From contig JAADJZ010000029.1 of the NCBI GenBank assembly GCA_011032825.1, forward strand, positions 434,001-498,000: 64,000 bases of DNA, read 5' to 3'. The notes below the pieces were generated by a model, which was not told where the DNA came from, did not search any database, and was given only the letters and a program-made list of their open reading frames with translations. Numbering within the stretch: the first letter of the stretch is position 1; every line of letters starts with the position of its first letter. The stretch is from Massariosphaeria phaeospora. Taxonomy: Eukaryota > Ascomycota > Dothideomycetes > Pleosporales. Both the position numbers and the translations under genes were made by a program. Below, in pieces: positions 34,301 to 44,786 of this stretch.

Positions 34301-37300
34301 ATTCGACGCTAAGCAATTTGTCTAAGAAAGAAAAAAAAATAAACTACATTTAGTAAAATATTCTTTTACGCATATTAAAGATAATACAGAACGAGAAGTA
34401 GTAGTAACTGCGTAGAAAATGTAGTAGAGTTCTACTAAGTAGGCTCTAGACCTAAAAATAGCAAATTCGCGATAGAACTTTGCTGTACGCACTAGTTAAG
34501 TATAGCTACAGTTTAAAGAAGCTACTAATTCTAGTAATAGCTACTTCTACGTATTCTACTATAATTGCAGCTTTGCTCTTTAGCACCTAGCAGTTAAAAC
34601 TATTAAAACTAAACACTTACTTAACTACTTTGAATCTAAGACTTGCCGAAAAACGCTTGCTTTTATTTACTTTTAACCTTGTCTACAGCTAGCACTACGT
34701 TAACCTCAATTTACTACTATTGTACTACTATATTTAACCTAAGCCTTTGAATAGAAACTAGTACGAGTAGTTATATATAGCAACTAGTCTTTTCAAACAA
34801 TTAAGCAGCTTTTATTTCAGCAATTTCTTCAATTTCTTTGACCTAATATTTCAAGTATTAGCTGATTCAAATTCTAGGAAATGTTCTATAAACGATTTGA
34901 AAAGGCTAAAGCATTACTTCTTAATAACATTAGCTAGTTAACTAAGATCTTAATTGCAATAGATAAGTAGTTTGCTTTTAATTATCTTAGTTTCTTTGTA
35001 GTTAAAGGATACTACGTTAACTGCAACTAGCAGCTTTAAAAGAAGTTACTAGATTTCGTTTCTTTACGCGAAAAACATACTAGTGCTGCTGCAGCTACTA
35101 ATATACTGCAAGTACTCTCAAACACTAGCATTAAATTACGCTTTCTAGCAATTACTGCGGATAATGCTAGAGAAAACAAAACGCTTAGTTGTGTTATTGA
35201 ACAGCAACTAGAAGCAAAGAACATACTTTAGAGCTTATTAAAAAACTCAATTTTGTGTCTTGCTTACATTATTAACTTTGTTGTTTAAAATATTATTTTA
35301 CACTTTAAGCTTGCAGCATTAGTAGGTGCTAACGTTAAACTAGAAGAAATACTACAAAAACGCTATTTAAGCGACGTGCAAGCGAATATCTTTGTTTTAA
35401 ACTCTTTTTGCAAAGTATACAGTGCGTTATTACATACTTTTATTACAGCCTAATACACACCTAGCTTTGAGCTATCTGCATAGCAATTAATTCGTTGTTC
35501 TAACGATACAAGCGGTTTATCGCTACGCAACTACACTTGCTACTAAAACAACAAATGTCTGTTATCCGCAACGTTAAAACACGATAGAATTCAACTTACA
35601 ATATGTGCAAGCGCGCACTTAAAATCTAAAGATTTATTAACAAATAGCTAGTAAAAGAGATTGCACTTAAGATAACAATTAGTGCAAGCAGTTTTCTAGA
35701 TAATAAGAATATAGCAAAAGTAAACTTCCGCGACTTTAGGCAACTAAAATTAACACTAAACAAATAGCACTACTTAAAGTTAATTACTAATATGCTTAAG
35801 AACTTTAAAAACGCAACAAACTTTTTAAGTAAAAACTACAAGCTACAAGTCTAGTATATCTAGCTTATGTACAACTGTTTTTTCAACTTTCTAAATAGTA
35901 TGCAGGACGAACTTAACGACGACACAGAAAATTAAGATACTTCTAAGTAGCCTACAGTTGTACGAGCTGCTATAGATAAAAAAAAAGCTAAACTTAGCAA
36001 GTATTATAAAAGAACTAGCGATGAACGAAAGTTTTTATTTAATTGTGCTACTATTTTAGACTCTAGCTAAAAGCTTACAGCGTACGAGGTATAGTTATTA
36101 CAGTTACTTATTACAGTTATATGCTAACTGCGCGTTTAAAACGAAACCTAGAATAATCAAAACAAGCACACCTACTGCGAAGAGTTTCTTGATTACTTTA
36201 ATTGCTATAACGATAATACTCGCTTTGCTTCTACTTTTATTTCTTCGTTTCGTACAACTAGACTTTAGAGTAGTAAATAGTTTTAGAAACTAAAGTTTTT
36301 GCTTTAGTTGCTGCTAAGCAGTTTTTCATCTATTAACTTAAACGAAACAGAAGAAGAAAAGGGCCTAACTCGCTAAGAAAAAGAAGCCTATCTAAGCATT
36401 GCCTGCGTACGCGCTAGTGCTTTTTTTGATATTCTTAAATAGTAGCAAGTAAATAAAAAAACGTATCTACGCTTATTACAAGTTGCAAAAGATGTACTTG
36501 CAGTACAAATTGCCTAGGTTAGAGTCAAGCGCGAATTCAACGTTGCTAAGAATGTTATTAGCAATAGAAAGCACCAACTTGCTGCCTAGACAATTTAGCG
36601 AATTATAATATTAAGAAACTGTATTGCTTAAGAGAAAGGACAGAACAGCGTCTCTTAGTTTGCAAAGGCAGATAATAAAGAACTACTATGTAACGAAGTT
36701 AAGAACCTACTTAACTTTCAAGCGCAGTATGTAGATTTTACTTCTAGGCCTACATCTACGCTTACACCTAGCTCGTTATCTAGGTTAACACTTAGGCCAA
36801 CATCTAGGCCTACACTTAGCTCGTTATTTGAGCTTACATCTAGGCTTACATCTAGGCCTTTACGATTAAGAATAACTCTGTTGGATAATAATTTAGAAGA
36901 AAAGAATTCGCTACTTTCGCTACAAAAGCGCGCTCGACTTCTACGCTACTGTAATTAATATCTGTAGTAATACAACTTTTTTTACTCTACTTATGTTCTT
37001 GTACGTAAATAGTAGCTGTAATAACAGAACTTCGTAAATACAATTTGCGCGTTCTTAAATGTAATAACTAGCTGTAATAACTTTTTAAACTTTAGCAACT
37101 CTCTAAGCTAACACATAACTCTATAACTTAGATGTAACCTTTAACTTAACTTTAACCTTAAGCTTTAATTACTCTAACTAAACTATAACCTAACGCTTTG
37201 ATAACTCTAACTTAACTCCTACCTACGCTAGAGTAACTATAACTTAATTTTAACCTAAAGTCTGTGCGACTTATAACTTAACTTATACCTATTAATAGGT

Positions 37301-37324
37301 ACTTTTTACTTATTCGCTAGCGTA
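31324..37324 (+). mobile_element. hAT-superfamily transposon (6001 bp), decayed, nested in element A
   Basis: The ends are TAGGCTAGCGAATGAGTAG and, inverted, TACGCTAGCGAATAAG. The 8 bp target duplication is GATTGGCA (31316-31323) / GATTAGCA (37325-37332), one G-to-A apart. Removing the element restores the transposase frame of element A. Subterminal 200 bp at both ends carry many AGTTAGGTTA/TAACCTAACT repeats. Between about 34500 and 36650 a plus-strand frame full of stops reads as hAT transposase: BED-like segment, then LLAITADNA-type RNase H block (FLAITADNARENKTL), CLAYIINFVV, RWNSTYNM-like block, and the C-terminal dimerisation region. Eight-base TSD plus these motifs make the hAT assignment firm. 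Confidence 0.9.
32470..33450 (+). pseudogene. Unknown Lys-rich second ORF of the hAT element
   Basis: Upstream of the hAT transposase region, one reading phase stays protein-like over about 320 codons although interrupted by TAG/TAA (for example NNEINYELNNKLLLPYEIKV and SRIFGASEATNRIMRRIYLD). It is rich in Lys, Ala and Asn. I do not recognise a family. It could be the missing N-terminal part of the transposase, an accessory protein, or a captured host gene fragment. Coordinates are approximate. Confidence 0.4.
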
Positions 37325-39127
37325 GATTAGCATAGCTTAAGCAGGTTTTCAACTGCTGCACAAAAGAAAAAGCGCGTAAAAAAAAAAACTAGCGTTTTTT
37401 TATACTTAACGGCTATAGCAGTTACTTTACATAGAATTTTATTAACTACTGCAACTTCTATTGTATACTTCTTGCTATATTTCTGCTTTACAGTACTTAT
37501 ACGCTTTAGCTACTTAACGTTGTTTACTTTAAACCTTTTTTTAACGCTTACTTTAAAGAGCTTACTAATTACTTTTAAAAAACTTAAAAGCTCTTTGCAG
37601 TTAAGAAGGGAAACTTTTTCCTACTATTCTAGAGAGCGTAGGAGTTTTTTCTTACAACAAAAATTATTTTTAAGTTCTTTGAAGCTACTAGTATATAGCC
37701 TATAGAGCTAGAGGTTATACTTAATTAATTTTAAAAAAAAAAGAATAGAGAGCAGGGAAACGGTGAATTACGGTTCTTAGCACTTAAGAATAGTAACTAG
37801 CGTAAAATAGAGCGTTTTCTACGCTTTGCAGTAAGAAATAACGCTATAGAAAAAGCAAAGTCGCTTTTCTAAACGCTTTACTAACTTTAAGTGCAAAACG
37901 AGCTACTACACTGTAAAAACAATAGGCTAAGAAAAGCGCTTACTACTAAGAAAAAGCAAAAAAAGCGCGGCAAGCTTTTCGACCTACAGCAGCGCAAGAA
38001 GTACTATAGTAGTGCTGTTTTCTAGTTTCTACGAAAGATTAGAGAAGCACGTGCATAGAAAGCAATGAAATAATAAAAAAAGCATAAGAAGCAGCTTGCA
38101 AAGGCGAATAGGAAAGAGCTTCTAGCTGCTGCCAAGCTACTTCGAAAGCAGCAAGCAAAGAAAAAGCGTATAGCAAAAGAAAAAGCCAAAGTAGTACGTG
38201 CTAGAGAGTAAGCTAAGAAAAAAGCCGCGCGCGCTGCTCGAATCGCAGCCTAAAACACCAAAAGAGCACCTCAAACTACCTAGAAAAGCAAGCAAAAAGC
38301 TTTAGGTTGTTCTCTACTAAAGCTTAAGCAATAGAAACGCGGTAGCGGCTTTGTAGTTGTTGCGAAGCTTCTAGAAGCTATACTAAAGGCTCTACCTAAA
38401 GTTAACTTCTACAGCCGCGCTATTAGGCTTCTACGTAAATATAATTAATACAAGTTAATAGCAAGCATGTATACAGTCGCTCTACTAAAAAATCTTGTAA
38501 TAATAGCTATTGTAGCTGTTGCAATAAACGCATTTTTGCAGTAGTAAGCATGTTGTTTCGCGAACGCTGCGCAACTTCGGACGCTGCGCGCACGAACACG
38601 GTACTCTAATTCTTTACTACTAATTGTACAAGCCTATTTATTTTTCTCTAGTTATAATCGCTAAGCCCTAATAAGAACCTATTGCCTAATTCTTTATTCT
38701 GCGTGAACCTATTAAGGATAGGCTTAGAATTAGGTAGTAGTATGCCTGTAGCTCTAAAAGAGCTAAAAATAGTTAATTCCTTGAAAGAAGCTTTCTACGC
38801 ATTTTAGAATAGAAAAAAGAAGTTGCTTTTAGTAATAAAAGCTAGGCCCTAGCTTCTATAAAAGTATTCTAATAGCTTTGCTAAGTAAGCTGTTGATAGA
38901 AGCTTAAACATTGCTACATCGAGTAGCTAAAGCGTATAAGTTAAATAAGAAAGTAGAATAGCAAGAAAAATCTTGTTTTAATTATAGTAGTTGATAAAAT
39001 CTATAGTAATATAGGATCCGTAGCTATCTAGAATTAAAAGTTAATAGAATCGTTGGGTTTTTTCTTTTGTACAGCGATTAAACACTTGCTTAAACTAAGC
39101 AAGTTCAATATCGTTGTTCGTCTAGCT

Positions 39128-39520
39128 TACGCTAGCGAATAAGTAGAAAGTACTTATTAATAGGTATAAGTTAGGTTATGAGTTGCACAAACTTTAGGTT
39201 AAAGTTAAGTTAGAGTTAACCTAGCGTAGGTAAGAGTTAAGTTAGAGTAGTTAAAGCTCTAGGTTAAAAGTTAAGTTAGAGTTACTTAAATAGTTAAGAA
39301 ACTGTAATAAATAAATGTAATAAATATACATAGAAAACTTAATGTTAATATAAGTTGTAAATATTATGTAAAACCTAACTACAACTCTAAGCTTTAACTA
39401 CTTTAACTTAACTTTAATCTAAGCTGCTTAGTAACTAGCGCAGGTTAAAGCTAAAGTTAAGTTAAAGTCTAACGTAAGCTAACTTAACTCTAACCTAACT
39501 TCTACTTATTTACTAGCCTA
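39128..39520. mobile_element. Non-autonomous hAT derivative (MITE-like, 393 bp)
   Basis: It begins TACGCTAGCGAATAAGTAGAA and ends with the near-perfect inverse, flanked by perfect 8 bp duplications GTCTAGCT (39120-39127, 39521-39528). Terminal and subterminal sequences (TTAGGTTA/TAACCTAA arrays) match the 6001 bp hAT element, so that family probably mobilised it. It has no coding capacity. It sits inside the transposase of element B. Confidence 0.9.
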
Positions 39521-39613
39521 GTCTAGCTAGAGAGTAATAAAGTAATAAAGACTAAGTATTTTTCTGCCTAGATATCGTTTACTTAGCTTAATTGAATGCT
39601 TTTGTTAGCAGCT

Positions 39614-40086
39614 TGTAAAGGCTAAGCGGACTTGGAAAAGTCGTTTATTAAGCTTAGATTAGTTCTTGGAGAATAAGTAAGTTCGATAGACTAAAGAAAG
39701 TTGTATAGCGTTTAATACTAAGGCAGTAGCAAGCTTCGTTCTGCAAAGAGTATAGAAGTCAAAGTAAAAGTTAACTTAGGTAATTGAAATTGAAAACGAT
39801 AAGCTATAAGAGTTTATTGTTTTAACTATATACGTAAGTGTGCTTTGTATAATCTTCTTGCTCTCGCAAAGCTAACAGATTAATAAAAGTACTTTAATTT
39901 CTTGCTTTTAAGGTGCTATAGAGAGCGTAAAATTAAAAAGAGCATATAGAAAAGCTATGTCGTTGAGAAAAGTTCTTAGCTTACGTGCTAAGCTTACTTA
40001 AAGTATAGTCGTGCTCTGTTACCTTTAACGCTAAAGTAAAAGCATTTTCTTGTTTTTAGCAGCTTAGCGGATTATTAATTGTAACA
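39614..40086. mobile_element. Probable solo LTR (473 bp) in element B
   Basis: Compared with element F, element B has an extra segment starting TGTAAAGGC and ending AATTGTAACA (TG..CA), flanked by CAGCT (39609-39613) and TAGCT (40087-40091). This is a 5 bp target duplication with one C-to-T change in CA context. Size, termini and TSD fit a solo long terminal repeat. No internal retroelement sequence is present, so the family is unknown. Confidence 0.7.
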
Positions 40087-40821
40087 TAGCTTTATAGATA
40101 AAGCTTAGAAGCAAAGCAGTTTTATTAGCGCATATACATGCTAGAATTGTAATTTATGCGCAGCTTCTATTCTAGAGCAATGCTCTAACTTTCTTCTTCT
40201 TCTACATTCGTTAGCTAAATATTTTTTTTAATTTGCTTACAATACTAATTATAAAGCTTTTCTTATCTATATTGTACGTATAACGAGAATTTATTTAATA
40301 TTAATCAATCTTGCTATGTAGAAGCTGAAAATAGAAGCAATATTTGTTTTCTAAATTAGCTTTGTAGCGATTGCTGTCTATGCCAACTATCTATTGTAAT
40401 ATAAAATAAATGCTGTGCTAGTTGATAAAGCGCGTAACCTAGCTTTTACTAACTAGCTTCTAGGCTATCGTTGATGCGAAATTTTGTATCATCTCTTTTG
40501 TAGAAAGTATATGTTTTTTTAATAATTCTTTAATATACTGTACAAGCTTCTGCTTTTGTTGTAAGCTAAGTTTTTGTTAGTTAAAGTTCTTAGAAGTTCT
40601 AGAGCGTGTTAGGCTTTAGTGTTTTCAACTTAAAGTAAAGCGCATAATACTATGTTTAGTAGCAATTTCTGTATATAAGAAATCTTCTTTTAGTTTTTGC
40701 GATTTAATTTCTTCAATCGCAGCTTGTATTGAGTCTATATTAGTAGAGTTGTTGCGTGTTGAAAACAATAAAGTTTGTTGTATTTTGGTGTTCCGCGTGC
40801 ATTACGCGTACGGACACGTTA

Positions 40822-43800
40822 CCGTGCACGAACGCGTAGCAATTGAAAACGCGTAACAATTGCGAAACACTAAAATACTAAATAACCTACAAACTTTAAC
40901 ACGTTATAACTCAACTACTATAGCACCAATTAATAACGCGCTTGCAGCAATTGAATTGCTAAAACTAAAAGAACATTTTACATACTAGGCAATTGCTAAT
41001 TAGTTTAGTGTAAAAAAAGTTACGCTAGCTTGAAAACACTAAAGCCGTTAGCGCCTACGAGAAGCTAAATATTATAAACAACAACTACTTAGCTTACAAC
41101 AAAAGTACGAGCTTATAGAATATATTAAAAGCTTAACAAAGCAAAAGTTACCTTTTACGAAAGAGATAATACAAAATTTCGCTTTTAAGATCGCTTCTAA
41201 GAGCGCTTCTAAAAAGTAGGTTACGCGCTTCTTAAGCCAAAACTATAAGCATTTTATTTTTAAAAACACTACTAGAATAGATGCTTTACGCTACAAAGCT
41301 AACTCTAGAGAAAAGTACAAAACGTACTTTAAGCTACTACACTCTAAGCTTACTTAGTACAGCTTAAAGCTTTAAAATATATACAATATAAATAAAAAAA
41401 GCTTTATAATTAGCGTACTTAGCTGCTTTAAACAAGTGTTTAGCTGTTAGATGTAAAAGCGTAAAGAAGTTACTACAGCTTGCTAAAATAGCTTTCGTAA
41501 GTAGATTACTCTTTTCGCAGCTATTTGCGCAGATAAAAGTGCTTTGTTGCTTAGCTTTATTTACTAGTTAGCGAACAGCTTACTGCAGGCTTTATAAGTA
41601 GCTGCTATTAAAGCTAAGCAACACAACGTTTTTGTAGCTTTATCTTTATCTAGATAAACGAACAACAACATTAGATTAGCGTAGCTAAAGCAGGTATTTA
41701 ATTGCTGTACAAAGCAGAAAGCGCGTTGCAAAAAAAACTAGCGTTTTTTTATACTTAACAGCTATAGCAGTTACTTTACAAAAGAGTTTATTAACTACTG
41801 CAACTTTTATTATAACGTGTTTCATTAGTAAGTTAGCTACTTTAGTAAGTTGGCTACTAAACCCCAGCGTCGCGTACGCGCAGCGACGTAGTGCAATACC
41901 ACAACAAATTACTATACTATACGCAATAGAATAATATTATTTAGAAGCAGTACTACTATTTACATTCTCTATTTCTACTTTACAAGTGCAGGAATTATGC
42001 TCAATCTCGCTGCAACGGCCGCAGCGCTTTTCTGCGCGCACTTTTTTCGCAGGCGTTTTACTATTTTTACGACTACTACTTTCTTTTGCAGCAATTAAGT
42101 TAAATACTTTACTAACTGTTAGAGTTTTTTTAACTTGTACGTATTGCTTTTTACAAGTTTTGCGCTTTGTAAGCTTTTTAATTGCGCTTCGCATACGCGC
42201 TTGTTTTTTTTACAGCAACACTATATTATGCGCTATCTGCTGCGCGCTTTTACTTAGCTGTTGTACCTGCTCGTTAAAAGAGCTTGCTAAAGAACCTAAG
42301 CGCTTTTGCATCTTCTGTCGAATAAGCGTAGTCTAAGCTTCTAGCTCTTTTGCGTTGCGCAGCGTTTTCGCTTTCTATGCAGCGTCGTTGCGCTGTAGCG
42401 AAGTTAGCGTGCGCAACTTTACATCAAGCTTCGATAACACTGCATCTAGGTTAAATAGAACTAATCTAGCGCTTTTAAACTTTGCGCGAGCGTTTTTTTT
42501 AGTAAATGTATGCTTGTAAGCAGCTTTAAAGGCTAGTAAAAAAGTTTTTTTGCTAATGTAGTAGATGTAGTTGCGCGCTAAAGCTAAGATACTATCGCTA
42601 TAAAAGCGCTTTAGCGGCGCGAAGCAGGCGACGTTAAAAAGCTGCAGCAAGTGCGATAAGTAAGATAGCATGCAAAAAGCAATAATCTTGTTCTCCTTGC
42701 AGTAGTCCTAGAAAGCAAGCGAGCAATAGCTTTTGTAGCTGTTAATAATAAGTAGCCTGTACGCTTTTACAGACTTTGCATGCGTATTAAAGTGTTTAAG
42801 CTAGTCAACTCTAAGATCGTTGCTCGTCTAGCTATTTAAACTAACTTAAATAACCTAGTTGCGTAGTATTCCTAGCTCAAACTAGGTAGAGATTAAGACC
42901 TTGCTAGCGAAGATAATAAAGAGTAAAATGCGCTTCCTTGTCGCGCTAACAGCTTGTATTAGAGTAGTCTATTCGCAATTGCTAGGCTGTAGTTTTTTTG
43001 CTTTTTTAGGCTTATCTAAGCCTGTTACTACAAGCTAAAACGTAATCTTGCCTATTAAGAAGCCTAATTTATCAAAGTTCTAGGTATTCTTATTAAGAAT
43101 ACTGTACTTCGCCTTTACCAATTAAACTAAGCTAAACTAGGGCTTAATAACTGCTAGGTCTTTGCAGGCAGCTCGCTAGCAATTGTACAAACAGCTTCAT
43201 CGCGTTTGCAGCTTAGAAGTACGCTTGATAAACCTATTAACCTAGCACTTGCTAGTAGAGTTGCATCTGCGCTCTTTTAGCAGTTTATCTGCTATATCTT
43301 GTATGTATGCCTTTGAGAGCAGTAGACCTTGTAGAGATTCGTTGAGTATACGCTGCACAATTGCTTCTTTTTCTAGTTTTGTAAAGCGCTTTGATTTCGG
43401 CTCGCAGTTGCGTCGAGAGCGTCTTCTAGCGCGTCGGTTTTAGATCGTTAATCAAAAAACTTTGTAAACTGCAGCAGCGCGCTTTTTGCTTTGAATCTGC
43501 TTAGATTGAATATTAGAGATAGCAATATATATATCGCTTTTAGTATAGGTACTTTGCGCGTTGTGTTGTTAAAACATTACGTGTTGTTGCCGCGCAGTTG
43601 TCGCGCTAGTGTTTAGTAGCCGACTTACTAAGGTAGCCGACTTACTAATGAAACACGTTATACTTTTTGCTATATTTTTGCTTTACAGTACTTATACGCT
43701 TTAGCTACTTAACGTTGTTTACTTTAAACTTTTTTCTAGCTCTTACTTAAAGAAGCTTACAGCTTACTTCTAGAAAAGCCAAAAGCTTATTCTAGTTGCA

Positions 43801-44784
43801 AAGAAAAACTTCTTTCTACTATTCTAAAGTGCCTAGCAGTTTGCTTTTACAATAGAAACGATTTTTAAGTTTTTTAAAGCTACTAGTATATAGCCTATAG
43901 AGCTAGAGGCTATACTTAAACGCTTTGAAAAAAAAAGTCTAAAGAAGCACGCAGGTTCTTTAGCGCTTACTAATAGTAACTAGCGTTAGATACAGCGTCT
44001 CGTACGCTTTGCAGTAAAGAATACTACTACAAAAAAGTCAAAAACGCTTTCTTAAACGCTTTACTTACTTTTAGCTCAAAACAAGCTGCTACACTATAAG
44101 AACAACGGCTTAAAAAAAGCTTTTAGTGTTAAAAGAAAGCATAAAAAGCGCGGCAAACTTCTTAACTTGCAGTAGCGCAAAGAGTACTATAGTAGTGCTA
44201 TTTTCTAGTTTCTACGCAAGCTAAAAGAAGCACGTGCACAAGAGGCAGTAGTACAACAACAAAAGCATAAAAAGTAGCTTGCAAAAGCAAACAAAAAAGA
44301 GCTTTAAGCTGCTGCTAAGCTTTTTTAAAAGAAAAAAGCAAAGAAAAAGCGTGTAGCGAGAGAAAGAGCTAAGGTAGTAAGAAATTAAATAAAAGCCAAA
44401 CAAGTAGCTGCTCGCGCAGCTAGAATCAAAGCTTAAAATACTAAGAAAGCATTTAAAACTGCTTAAACAAGTAAGCGTAAAGCTTTAAAAAAGCTTTTAG
44501 CAAAGAGCAAGTAATAAAAACGCAGTAGCAGCTCTACAGCTGTCGCAGCGTCTTTAGAAACTACACTAGCTGCTTTACCTAAAGTTAACTTTTGTAGCTG
44601 TACTATCAACGTTCTACGTAAATATAGATAATACAAGTTAATTGCGAGCATGTTAAAAGTTTCTCTACTAATTTTTTTTATAAAAATAGCTGTTGTAGCT
44701 GTTACAATAACTTTATCTTTGTAGTAGTAAGCATGTTGTTCGGCAATTGTTACGCGTTTTTAATTGCTACGCGTTCGTGCACGG
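40822..44784 (+). mobile_element. Element C: pogo/Fot-like transposon, split by element D
   Basis: The left TIR begins CCGTGCACGAACGCGTAGC at 40822, its inverse ends at 44784, and the flanking TA copies are at 40820-40821 and 44785-44786. Without element D and its TA it is about 2117 bp. The plus-strand transposase runs from the helix-turn-helix (AAIELLKLKEHFTY) to the basic C terminus, with many TAG/TAA codons. The TIR contains AACGCGTARCAATTG twice at 17 bp spacing (40831, 40848). The left TA is shared with element B and the right TA with element G. Confidence 0.85.
41815..43658 (-). mobile_element. Element D: second pogo-type family (1844 bp) with zinc-knuckle tail
   Basis: The TIR of about 48 bp starts ACGTGTTTCATTAGTAAG and is mirrored at 43658. 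TA duplications at 41813-41814 and 43659-43660 are restored to a single site in element C. The minus-strand transposase is broken but clear: DDE-domain blocks LSHLLQLFNVACFAPLKRFY and KSARLVLFNLDAVLSKLDVK, then a basic tail ending in a Cys knuckle (CGRCSEIEHNSCTC). This differs from the A/C/G-type elements, whose tails lack the knuckle. TTAGTAAGT recurs at 17 bp spacing in its TIR. Confidence 0.85.
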
Positions 44785-44786
44785 TA

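Larger units (their letters stand above)
30464..38601 (+). mobile_element. Element A: pogo/Fot-like DNA transposon, split by a hAT element
   Basis: About 50 bp terminal inverted repeats begin CCGTGTCCGTGCGCGC at 30464 and end as the complement at 38601, flanked by TA (30462-30463 and 38602-38603). Subtracting the nested hAT element and its duplicated target leaves about 2.13 kb. The plus-strand transposase is recognisable from the N-terminal helix-turn-helix (ALAAIKSLKLGEQFTY) through a CENP-B-like region to a DDE domain, but is interrupted by many TAG/TAA codons. The first 250 nt are GC-rich and hardly mutated, unlike the rest. Within the TIR, CGCGCGGCGTCCG occurs twice (30475, 30492), 17 bp apart. 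Its 3' side abuts truncated element B. Confidence 0.85.
38602..40819 (-). mobile_element. Element B: pogo/Fot-like transposon, 3'-truncated
   Basis: The minus-strand transposase starts near the TIR at 40773-40819 (read on minus: CGTGTCCGTACGCGTAATGC) and runs to 38602, where it stops at the TA next to element A. Alignment by eye with element F shows that the terminal about 750 bp, including the C-terminal basic domain and second TIR, are missing. The remaining body is interrupted by a 393 bp hAT derivative and a probable solo LTR. Without them it is about 1.34 kb. Many stops throughout. Confidence 0.75.
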
